Shown in pieces: positions 33,710 through 41,268 of a stretch of DNA of 64,000 nt; the stretch's first letter is position 1, and every line of letters begins with the position of its first letter. The stretch lies in assembly GCA_016719535.1 (NCBI GenBank), contig JADJYX010000001.1, forward strand, positions 434,001-498,000, given 5' to 3'. The stretch comes from Rubrivivax sp. (lineage in GTDB: Bacteria > Pseudomonadota > Gammaproteobacteria > Burkholderiales > Burkholderiaceae_C). The position numbers and the translations under genes were made by a program. The notes under the pieces were generated by a model. It made no database searches. It saw only the letters and a program-made list of their open reading frames with translations, and had not been told where the DNA came from.

Positions 33710-34207
33710 TCATGAAGAGGCCCCGCGGTCGGGGTCGTCCGACCAGGGCGCCGACGGGCGCGGCGTGCGTGCCAGCCAGTCCTCCAGCGCCTGCACGTGT
33801 TCGGTCTCCTCGGCGGCAAATTCGGCCGCCAGGCGCTTGACTTCGGGGTCGTCGGTCTGCTGGCCGGCCTGTTCGTAATACACCATGGCGCGGACCTCGT
33901 TCTCGCGCGCATAACGCAGCGCATCGTAGGCCTTCAGACCCGGGTCGAAGGCCTCGTCGCCGCCGGCCTCGGGCGGCTCGCGCCAGCGGTACTGCCAGCT
34001 GCGCAGCGTGGGCAGCGCCACACCCTGCGCGCGTTCGACGATCGAATCGTGGTGCAGCCGCGAGTAGCGCACCATGTCGCGGAACAGGGACGAGACCTCG
34101 TCGTTGCGGTGCGCCTCCATCATGTCGGCCAGCTCGAGATAGCGTTCGGCGGCCTCGCGCTCGAGCGCGATCGCATGGGCCAGGAATTCGGGCAGGGTGT
34201 AGTTCAT
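33710..34207 (-). CDS. Rubrerythrin-like ferritin-family protein (second copy)
   Basis: 165 residues, two ferritin-type helix pairs: EREAAERYLELADMMEAH and RYSRLHHDSIVER, then ENEVRAMVYYEQAG and EFAAEETEHVQALEDWL, with the Glu/His ligands expected of a diiron site. No rubredoxin domain. It is last in the long hcr operon, 10 bp after the SDR gene, and shares the ALxxEREAxxRYxELADMME block with the ferritin beside korB. Probable oxygen or peroxide scavenger for the reductases nearby. The 81-bp gap to the convergent thioesterase is GCG-rich with a TCGCGTCCG tandem repeat. Confidence 0.82.
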   Translation of the reverse strand: MNYTLPEFLAHAIALEREAAERYLELADMMEAHRNDEVSSLFRDMVRYSRLHHDSIVERAQGVALPTLRSWQYRWREPPEAGGDEAFDPGLKAYDALRYARENEVRAMVYYEQAGQQTDDPEVKRLAAEFAAEETEHVQALEDWLARTPRPSAPWSDDPDRGASS

Positions 34208-34217
34208 GGCCGCACCC

Positions 34218-34964
34218 TTACCCGGCCATCGTCAAGCCGCCGCTCACGCTGAGAACCTGCCCCGTCACATAGTCCGAGCGCGGGCCGGCGAAGAAGACGA
34301 TGGCGTCGGCCACCTCCTGCGGCTGGCCCAGGCGGCGCAGCGGCACGGCCTTGATCAGCGCGTCCTTCACCTTCTCGGGCACCGCGGCCATCAGCGGCGT
34401 GTCGGTGGGCCCGGGGCACACGCAGTTGACGTTGACGCGGTAGCGCGCCACCTCGCGCGCCAGCGCCTTGGTGAAGGCGATCAGCCCGCCCTTGGCGCCG
34501 GAATACACCGTCTCGCCCAGGCTGCCCACGCGGCCGGCGTCGCTGGCCACGTTGACGATCTTGCCCTGCGCGCGTTCCATCATCGCCGGCAGCAGCGCCT
34601 TGGTCAGCGTCATCGGGCCGACGAAATTCAGCGCCACCACCTGGTTCCAGAACTCGGGCGTGCCCTCCCAGAAAGGCGCGGTGCGGCCCCAGCCGGCGGC
34701 ATTGACGAGCACGTCCACCGGCCCGTGGCGCTGCTGCACGGCCTCGGCAAAGGCGTTGATCGAGGCCGTGTCGGTCATGTCCACGCGCAGGTAGTCGGCG
34801 TCGTGGCCGGCGGCGCGCAACTCGGCGGCCGCCTGCTCGCCGGCTTCGGCGGCGATGTCGGCGACCACGACCCTGGCCCCCTCGGCGGCCAGCGCCGCCG
34901 CGGTGGCGCGGCCGATGCCCGAGGCGGCGCCGGTGACGACCGCGAGCTTGTTCTTCAACGTCAT
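34218..34964 (-). CDS. SDR-family hydroxyacyl-CoA dehydrogenase, BadH-like
   Basis: 248 residues, classical short-chain dehydrogenase: TGAASGIG at 11-18, NAAGW, and the catalytic Ser/Tyr/Lys in VASDAGRVG and YSGAKGG. The stretches VCPGPTDTPL and the C-terminal TGQVLSVSGGLTM closely resemble BadH, 2-hydroxycyclohexanecarboxyl-CoA dehydrogenase of Rhodopseudomonas palustris. It probably oxidises a ring-bound hydroxyl of an alicyclic CoA ester with NAD. The start overlaps the crotonase stop (ATGA). Confidence 0.85.
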   Translation of the reverse strand: MTLKNKLAVVTGAASGIGRATAAALAAEGARVVVADIAAEAGEQAAAELRAAGHDADYLRVDMTDTASINAFAEAVQQRHGPVDVLVNAAGWGRTAPFWEGTPEFWNQVVALNFVGPMTLTKALLPAMMERAQGKIVNVASDAGRVGSLGETVYSGAKGGLIAFTKALAREVARYRVNVNCVCPGPTDTPLMAAVPEKVKDALIKAVPLRRLGQPQEVADAIVFFAGPRSDYVTGQVLSVSGGLTMAG

Positions 34965-35779
34965 GTTCTCTCCTGGGTGGGCGCCGCACTGCGGTCGAGG
35001 AAGGCCGATACGCGGCGCCGGGTTTCGGGGTTCTCGTACAGCCGCCGGGTGGCGGCGATCTCGGCGGCATAGCCGTCGCCATGCGCGGCACTGGCAAGTG
35101 CGATGCAGCGCTTGTTCTCGGCCAGCGTGGTGCGCGGGATGGCGGCGCAGCGCTCGGCCAGCGCCTGCGCGGTGGCGGGCAGTTCGGCGCGCGGCACCGA
35201 CCACTGCACCAGGCCCAGGCGCTGCGCCTCTTCGCCGGCCGGCGTCTCGGCGCCCAGGATCAGCCGCCGCGCCGTGCCGGCACCCACCAGGTGCGTCAGC
35301 CGCTGCGTGCCGCCGCCGGCGGCCAGCAGTCCGAGCGCGGCCTCGGGCAGGCCGATGCGGGCCTCGTGCGCGGCGATGCGCCAGTCGCAGGCCAGTGCCA
35401 GCTCGAAGCCGCCGCCCACCGCGGCACCGCCGAGCTCGGCGATGGTGACGCAGGGTGCGTTCTCCAGCCGGGCGAAGACACGCTGCATGTCCAGCACCAC
35501 CGCCACCATGCGGTTGCGCCCCTGCGGGGTGGCGATGCTCGAGCGGATGAGGTCGAGGTCGGCGCCGCCGCAGAAGACCTTGTGCGCGCTGCGCAGGTGC
35601 AGCACCGAGATGCCGTCGTCGGCCTCGGCAAGGTCGAGGGCGGCGTCCAGCTGCACCAGCAACTGGTCGTCGATGGCATTCACCGGCGGCCGGTCCAGCG
35701 TCACCACCAGGGTGCCGCCGCGGCGCTCGGTGCGCACGCGCCGGGGGGCATCGGCTTCGGCGTGCGGGGCGGCAGTCAT
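34961..35779 (-). CDS. Enoyl-CoA hydratase/isomerase family protein
   Basis: 272 residues. Unlike the crotonase at 32319, both catalytic Glu are in place: AAVGGGFELALACDW and RIGLPEAALGLLAAGGGTQRL. HKVFCGGADLDL forms the oxyanion hole. It is therefore a good candidate for a true hydratase acting after the acyl-CoA dehydrogenase or the ring reductase. The start overlaps the ligase stop (ATGA), and its stop overlaps the SDR start, so ligase-hydratase-SDR are translationally coupled. Confidence 0.87.
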   Translation of the reverse strand: MTAAPHAEADAPRRVRTERRGGTLVVTLDRPPVNAIDDQLLVQLDAALDLAEADDGISVLHLRSAHKVFCGGADLDLIRSSIATPQGRNRMVAVVLDMQRVFARLENAPCVTIAELGGAAVGGGFELALACDWRIAAHEARIGLPEAALGLLAAGGGTQRLTHLVGAGTARRLILGAETPAGEEAQRLGLVQWSVPRAELPATAQALAERCAAIPRTTLAENKRCIALASAAHGDGYAAEIAATRRLYENPETRRRVSAFLDRSAAPTQERT

Positions 35780-37914
35780 GCGGGGTGGTCCATCAGTTCG
35801 GCCAGCTTGCGGCGCAGCAGCTTGCCGGTGGCGGTGCGCGGAATGGCATCCACCGCGTGCAGCCAGCGCGGCCGCTGGTAGTGCGGCAGGCTCTCGCTGC
35901 GCTCGCGCAGGCGCTGTTCCACCGCGGCCTGGTCGCCGTCGCGGGCGACGAAGAAATAGGCCAGCGCGTCGATGCCGTCGGCATCGGCCACGCGCACCGC
36001 GGCACCTTCCACCAGGCCGGGCGTGCCGGCGCCCAGGCGTTCTTCCAGGTCGTTGAGGTTGACCCAGCGGCCCTTGATCTTCAGCAGCGTGTCCTCGCGG
36101 CCGGCAAACAACCAGCCGCCGCCGGCGGTGGCGACGAAGAGGTCGGCCGGGCAGAAGGCGCCGTCGCGGAAGCTGTCGGCCTGGGCTGCCGGGCGGTCGA
36201 GGTAGCCCAGCGCCTGCATGTCGACCTTGAAGCGCAGCCGCGTCGGCCGGCCCTCGGTGGTGGCGGCAGCGTCCAGCGGCTGCACCTGCACCCCGGGCGA
36301 GGCCTTCAGCCCGTCGTCGCCCTCGTGCGCGGTCAGCACCAGCACCAGCGTCTCCGACGCGCCGTAGCCGTCGACCATCGGCAGCCCGGTCGCCTCGCGC
36401 CAGGCCGTGCGCAGGCTCAGCGGCAGCGCCTCGCCGGCCGACACGCACAGGCGCACGCCGGCCGCTGCCAGCCCCGGCGCCAGGCCTTCGTGCAGCATCA
36501 GCCGGTACAGCGAGGGCACGCTGAACAGCACCGTGGGCCGGGCGGCGGCGACGGTGGCGGCCACGCTGTGCGCGGTGGGCCACTGCGGATCCAGCACCAC
36601 CGTGGCGCCCAGCTTCAGCCCGGCCCACAGGCTGTTCGTCTGCGGGTACGAGAAGAACAGCCGCGAGCTGGCGAACAGCCGGTCGTCGGCGGTGATGCCC
36701 AGCCGTTCGGCGGAGACACGCTCCACCTCGCGCGCAAATCTGTGGGCATGCACCACCGCCTTGGGCTTGCCCGAGGTGCCCGACGAATGCACCCAGAAGG
36801 CCGGCGTCTCGGGGTCGACCAGGCGCGGCGGCACCGGGCTGGCGGCCGCCACCGCGCGGCGGCCTTCGTCGACCAGGATGACGCGCTCGCGCCAGGGCGG
36901 CGGTGTGTCGTCGGCGGTTTCGGCGACGATGACGGTGAAGCCGGCCTCCTCCAGGATGTACTGCCACTCGGGCGCCGGCACCTTGGGGTTGACGGCCACC
37001 GCGGTGCCGCCGGCCCACAGCGTGCCCAGGAAGGCGACCACCCAGTCCAGCCCGTCGGGCAGCTTGATGGCCACGCGGTGGCCGCGCTCCAGGCCGCGCG
37101 CGCGCCACACGGCGGCGGCGCGCGAGACGCGGTCGCGCAGTTCACCGTGGGTGAGCTGCTGATCGCCGCAGACCAGCGCCACGCGGTCGGCATCGTGCCC
37201 CTGCAGCAGCATCGCGGCGGCGTTGATCAGGCCATCGGCCGAGGCGGCCAGCGGCGGTGCCGCCACGCCGGTGCCGAACAGGCCCGGCCGGCCCTGCTGC
37301 CAGCGTTCCAGCTCGGTGGCCAGCGTGGCCGCATGCTCCTGCTCCTCGGCTGCCAGCTCGCGGAACAGGGTGTATTCGGCCGAGCCCGCGGGCGCCGCGT
37401 CGGCATGCTGCGTGAAGAAGGCGGCGGCGCGCTGCTCGAGCGCGATGGCGATGCGGAACAGGTTGTCCGGGTCCTGCGGGCGGTGCGCGACGTCGGCAAA
37501 CAGGGCCGCCACCTCCATGCGGAAGGTCGGCGACGGATCGGGCACGTCGAGGTGGTAACGCCGCGCCAGCGTTTCCATGTGCTCGCCTTCCATCACCGCG
37601 AAGCGGCCGAACAGCTCGCGCAGCACGGGGTCGGTGCTGTCGGCGGCGGCACGCTGGTAGAAGGCGCGGCCGCCGAGCTCGATCTCGAAGGCCATGCGCA
37701 CCGCATGCAGCGCGGCGCCGGCCGGCGCCGGACGGTCGTCCTCGCGCAGCTGCAGCGTGCCGCCGCACTGCGGGCAGCGGCCGTAGGGCAGCGCAAAGCC
37801 TTCGCTGAGCTTGCCGCAGCCGCTGCACTGCCATTGTTTGTCGGCCCCGGCGCAGCAGATGTAGGGGCCCTCGCTGTCGTCGGCCAGCGGGCGGTGGCAT
37901 TGGGGGCACAGCAT
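35776..37914 (-). CDS. Aryl-CoA ligase with N-terminal zinc-ribbon and rubrerythrin-like domains (fusion)
   Basis: 712 residues, about 180 more than ordinary benzoate-CoA-ligase-family enzymes. Residues 2-55 carry Cys pairs CPQC, CSGC and CPQC (zinc ribbon or rubredoxin-like). Residues about 62-205 form a ferritin-like domain with EIELGGRAFYQRAA, EGEHMETLA, EQRAAAFFTQHA and EEQEHAATLA. Residues about 225-712 form an AMP-binding ligase with SSGTSGKPKAVVH near 370, YGASE near 514, GREDTLLKIKGRW near 604 and the catalytic Lys698 in TATGK. The frame is unbroken, and the start ATG has GGAG upstream. Its place after hcrCAB suggests 4-hydroxybenzoate or a related substituted benzoate as substrate (inference). 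Confidence 0.82.
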   Translation of the reverse strand: MLCPQCHRPLADDSEGPYICCAGADKQWQCSGCGKLSEGFALPYGRCPQCGGTLQLREDDRPAPAGAALHAVRMAFEIELGGRAFYQRAAADSTDPVLRELFGRFAVMEGEHMETLARRYHLDVPDPSPTFRMEVAALFADVAHRPQDPDNLFRIAIALEQRAAAFFTQHADAAPAGSAEYTLFRELAAEEQEHAATLATELERWQQGRPGLFGTGVAAPPLAASADGLINAAAMLLQGHDADRVALVCGDQQLTHGELRDRVSRAAAVWRARGLERGHRVAIKLPDGLDWVVAFLGTLWAGGTAVAVNPKVPAPEWQYILEEAGFTVIVAETADDTPPPWRERVILVDEGRRAVAAASPVPPRLVDPETPAFWVHSSGTSGKPKAVVHAHRFAREVERVSAERLGITADDRLFASSRLFFSYPQTNSLWAGLKLGATVVLDPQWPTAHSVAATVAAARPTVLFSVPSLYRLMLHEGLAPGLAAAGVRLCVSAGEALPLSLRTAWREATGLPMVDGYGASETLVLVLTAHEGDDGLKASPGVQVQPLDAAATTEGRPTRLRFKVDMQALGYLDRPAAQADSFRDGAFCPADLFVATAGGGWLFAGREDTLLKIKGRWVNLNDLEERLGAGTPGLVEGAAVRVADADGIDALAYFFVARDGDQAAVEQRLRERSESLPHYQRPRWLHAVDAIPRTATGKLLRRKLAELMDHPA

Positions 37915-37927
37915 CGCGGGGCTCCGG

Positions 37928-40267
37928 TCAGTGCACGGCGGCCGGTTCGGGCGTCGCCGGCTCGTGGGGGGTCGGCGCCGGCGGCCAGTCGGCGCGGCCC
38001 TGTTGCAGCCAGTGGCCGATGGCGCGCGCGGCGCGGCGCCCGGCGGCCATGGCCAGGATGACGGTGGCGCCGCCGGTGACGATGTCGCCGCCGGCAAAGA
38101 CGCCCCGCAGGCTGGTGGCCTGCGTCTGCTCGTCGGCGGCGATGAAGCCGCGCGCGTCCAGCGCCAGCCCCGAGGTCGAGCGGCCGACGATGGGGTTGGC
38201 CTGCGTGCCCAGCGCATAGATCACGCTGTCGCACGGCCATTCGACGAATTCGTCCAGCGGCAGCGGCTGGCGGCGGCCGCGGGCGTCGGGGTCGCCCAGC
38301 GTCATCTTCTGCGCGCGCAGGCCGCGCACGTCGCCCTGTTCGTTCAGCAGCACCGCCACCGGCGCATGCAGGAAGGAAAACTGCACCCCTTCCTCGCGCG
38401 CGTGGCGCAGCTCTTCCACGCGTGCCGGCGCCTCGGCTTCGCTGCGGCGGTAGACGCAGCGCACCTCGTCGGCGCCCAGGCGCCGCGCGGTGCGCAGGCA
38501 GTCCATGGCGGTATTGCCGGCGCCGATGACGACCACGCGCTGGCCCACGCCCACCGGTGTGTCGCGGTACGGAAAGCGGTCGCCGCCCATCAGGTTGACG
38601 CGGGTGAGGAATTCGTTGGCCGAGAATACCTGGCCCGCCGATTCGCCCGGGATGCCCAGGAACATGGGCGCGCCGGCGCCGGCGGCGATGAAGACCGCAT
38701 CGAAGCCCATGGTGTCCAGCAGCTGCTGCACGCCGAAGGTCTTGCCGATGACCTTGTTGGTCTGGAAGCGCACGCCGGCATCGCGCAGCTGCTGCAGTTC
38801 GCGCTCGATGATGTCGCGCGGCAGCCGGAACGAGGGGATGCCGTAGCGCAGCACCCCGCCGACCACGTGCAGCGCCTCGAAGACCGTGACCTCGGCGCCG
38901 GCTTTGACCAGGTCGGCCGCCGCCGCCAGCCCGCCCGGACCGGAGCCGACGATGGCCACGCGGCCGGCGGCCGCCGGCTGCGGCGCCACCGCCGCCGGCT
39001 GCGCGGCAGGTACCGGCGCGTGGTCGCCGACGAAGCGCTCGAGGCGCCCGATGGCCACCGGCTCCATGCGCGCCTTGATCAGCACGCACTGCGCCTCGCA
39101 CTGGCTTTCCTGCGGGCAGACGCGGCCGCAGATCGACGGGAAGGGGCTGGATTCGTGGATCGCCGACAGCGCCGCGGGCAGGTCGCGCACCAGCAGGTGG
39201 CGGATGAAGCGCGGGATGTCGATGCGCACCGGGCAGCCTTCGATGCAGGTGGGCTTGACGCACTGGATGCAGCGCTCGGCCTCGCGCAGCGCGTCGGCCT
39301 GCGCATAGCCGAGGTTGACCTCGTCGAAGCAGCCCGAGCGCTGGCGCGCGTCGCGCTCGGGCATGGCCACCTGGTGCTTCTCGATGGCGGCATATTTCTT
39401 GTAGGTGCGCTTGCCCTGGCGCAGCAGCAGCTCTTCCAGGCTGCAGACATGGGCGTGGTCGGCACTGGCCTGCTGCTCCTGCTGGCGAAAGCGCCGCTGG
39501 CGCGCCATCAGCTCGTCGAAATCGATCTGGTGGGCGTCGAAATCGGGGCCGTCGACGCAGGCAAACTGCACCTTGCCGCCCACCGTGACGCGGCACGATC
39601 CGCACATGCCGGTGCCGTCGACCATGATGGTGTTCAGCGAGACCAGCGTGTGCACGCCGAAAGGGCGCGAGGCCTCGGCGCAGGCGCGCATCATCGGCAT
39701 CGGGCCGATGGCCACCACCAGGTCGGCCGGGTCGTCGCGCAGCACCTCGGTGAGGGCGGCGTTGACGAAGCCGGCGCGGCCGGCGCTGCCGTCGTCGGTG
39801 CAGACGATCAGCTCGTCGGCCCAGTCGCGCAGCTTGTCGAGCCAGAAACGGCGCGAGGCGTCGCGAAAGCCGACGATGCAGGTGGTGCGGTTGCCCGCCT
39901 GCTTGAAGGCGCGCAGCTGCGGGAACACCGGCGCCACGCCCAGCCCGCCGCCCACCAGCACCACATGGCCGTGCTGGCCGATGTGCTGCGGCAGGCCCAG
40001 CGGGCCGACGAAGTCGAGCACCTCGTCGCCTTGCGCATACTGGTCGCGCATGGCGCAGGTGGTCTTGCCCAGCGCCTGCACCACCACCGTGACGGTGCCG
40101 CGCTGGCGGTCGAAATCGGCCACCGTCAGCGGAATGCGCTCGCCCTCCTCGTGCAGGCGCAGCATGACGAAGTGGCCGGGCTCGGCGGCGGCGGCCACGT
40201 CCGGCGCCTCCACCTCCCACAGGAAGCTCAGCTCGGAGAACTGTTCGCGGCGGACGATGCGGTACAT
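37928..40267 (-). CDS. Fused NfnA-NfnB-type NAD(P)H:ferredoxin oxidoreductase (BzdV-like)
   Basis: 779 residues. Residues 1-270 are an FNR-like FAD/NAD module ending in a 2Fe-2S motif (GTGMCGSCRV near 217-226, later Cys in FACVDGPDF). Residues about 335-420 form a helical Fe-S domain (CIQCVKPTCIEGCP, CGRVCPQESQCEAQC). Residues 430-770 are a GltD-like flavoprotein, with VAIVGSGPGGLAAA near 436 and VVVIGAGNTAMD near 577. This equals NfnA and NfnB joined, the enzyme that couples NADH, NADPH and ferredoxin by electron bifurcation. BzdV in Azoarcus benzoate clusters has a similar proposed role in supplying reduced ferredoxin. It lies 13 bp from the ligase and 19 bp from hcrB. Confidence 0.85.
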   Translation of the reverse strand: MYRIVRREQFSELSFLWEVEAPDVAAAAEPGHFVMLRLHEEGERIPLTVADFDRQRGTVTVVVQALGKTTCAMRDQYAQGDEVLDFVGPLGLPQHIGQHGHVVLVGGGLGVAPVFPQLRAFKQAGNRTTCIVGFRDASRRFWLDKLRDWADELIVCTDDGSAGRAGFVNAALTEVLRDDPADLVVAIGPMPMMRACAEASRPFGVHTLVSLNTIMVDGTGMCGSCRVTVGGKVQFACVDGPDFDAHQIDFDELMARQRRFRQQEQQASADHAHVCSLEELLLRQGKRTYKKYAAIEKHQVAMPERDARQRSGCFDEVNLGYAQADALREAERCIQCVKPTCIEGCPVRIDIPRFIRHLLVRDLPAALSAIHESSPFPSICGRVCPQESQCEAQCVLIKARMEPVAIGRLERFVGDHAPVPAAQPAAVAPQPAAAGRVAIVGSGPGGLAAAADLVKAGAEVTVFEALHVVGGVLRYGIPSFRLPRDIIERELQQLRDAGVRFQTNKVIGKTFGVQQLLDTMGFDAVFIAAGAGAPMFLGIPGESAGQVFSANEFLTRVNLMGGDRFPYRDTPVGVGQRVVVIGAGNTAMDCLRTARRLGADEVRCVYRRSEAEAPARVEELRHAREEGVQFSFLHAPVAVLLNEQGDVRGLRAQKMTLGDPDARGRRQPLPLDEFVEWPCDSVIYALGTQANPIVGRSTSGLALDARGFIAADEQTQATSLRGVFAGGDIVTGGATVILAMAAGRRAARAIGHWLQQGRADWPPAPTPHEPATPEPAAVH

Positions 40268-40286
40268 GGTGTGCGGGCCTTCGCGG

Positions 40287-41267
40287 TCAGGCTGCGGCCA
40301 GCTCGCGCAGCAGCCGCTGCGCCAGCGTGGTGGCCACCTGGCGCCGGTAGTTGGCCGGCGTGACGGTGCTGCGCATCGGCGTCACCTGCTGCTGCACCAG
40401 CTTGCCCACGCGCGCGACCAGCGTGTCGTCGACCGCCTGGCCGATCAGCTCGTCGGTGCCCTGCAGCCGCAGCGCGAAGGAATTGGTGCCGGCGATGCCG
40501 ACGCGCAGCTGCGTCAGCCGGCCGCCGTCCAGCGCCAGCGCCACCGCCACCGCGGCCAGCGGGAAATCCATCGCGCCGCGTGTGCGCGCCTTGCGGTAGC
40601 CGCAGCGCTGGGCGGGCGCGGGGGCGTCGATGTGCACCGCGGTCAGCAGTTCGTCGGCGCTGCGCGTCAGGTGCGCGGCGCCGTCGTCGCGGTACAGGTC
40701 CTGCAGCGGCAGCGTGCGCGTGCCGCTTGCCGACTGCAGCGTGACGCCGGCCCCCAGCGCCAGCAGCACCGGTGCCAGGTCGCTGCAGAAGGCGGCGTGG
40801 CAGCGCCCGCCCTGCGGCGCCACGTGGCAGGTGTCGCCGCCGCGCTTGAGACAGTAGGCATTGGCCTGCCGCCACCACTCGCTCTGGTTGTAGAACATGC
40901 AGCGCGTGTCCTGGCAGAGGTTGCCGCCCAGCGTGGCGGCACTGCGGTGGCCGGGTCCGGCGGCGGCCTGCGCGGCGTCGGCCAGGGCCCCCAGGTGCTG
41001 GCGGATGCCGGCATCGGCGGCCAGCGTGGCCAGCGTCACACCGGCGCCCAGCGTGCAACTGCCGTCGGCCCTGATGGCGAGGGTGTCGAATCCGTCCAGC
41101 GCCGACAGGTCCACCAGCAGCGGCGGCTTTTCCAGCCCGCGGCGCAGGTTGGGGATGAGGTCGGTGCCGCCGGCGATCAGCCGCGCCGCCGGCTCGCGGG
41201 CCAGCAGCGCGGCCGCGTCGGCGGCGGTGGTCGGACGTTGGACGTGCAGAACGGGCAGACCTTGCAT
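40287..41267 (-). CDS. hcrB: 4-Hydroxybenzoyl-CoA reductase, beta (FAD) subunit (HcrB)
   Basis: 326 residues of the xanthine oxidase medium (FAD) subunit. ARLIAGGTDLIPNLRRG and the second FAD motif AGPGHRSAATLGGNLCQDTR are clear. A Cys-rich insert at about 118-165 (NLCQDTRCMFYNQ, YCLKRGG, CHV, RCHAAFCSD) is the hallmark of HcrB, which carries an extra 4Fe-4S cluster found only in 4-hydroxybenzoyl-CoA reductases. That cluster lets the enzyme run reductively, removing the para-hydroxyl to give benzoyl-CoA. The ATG at 41267 is one base from the hcrA stop. Confidence 0.93.
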   Translation of the reverse strand: MQGLPVLHVQRPTTAADAAALLAREPAARLIAGGTDLIPNLRRGLEKPPLLVDLSALDGFDTLAIRADGSCTLGAGVTLATLAADAGIRQHLGALADAAQAAAGPGHRSAATLGGNLCQDTRCMFYNQSEWWRQANAYCLKRGGDTCHVAPQGGRCHAAFCSDLAPVLLALGAGVTLQSASGTRTLPLQDLYRDDGAAHLTRSADELLTAVHIDAPAPAQRCGYRKARTRGAMDFPLAAVAVALALDGGRLTQLRVGIAGTNSFALRLQGTDELIGQAVDDTLVARVGKLVQQQVTPMRSTVTPANYRRQVATTLAQRLLRELAAA

Positions 41268-41268
41268 G

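Noticed and set aside
36407..40363. Plus-strand frames opposite the ligase and NfnAB-like gene
   Set aside because: Both minus-strand proteins show ordered catalytic motifs over their full lengths; the plus-strand readings do not.
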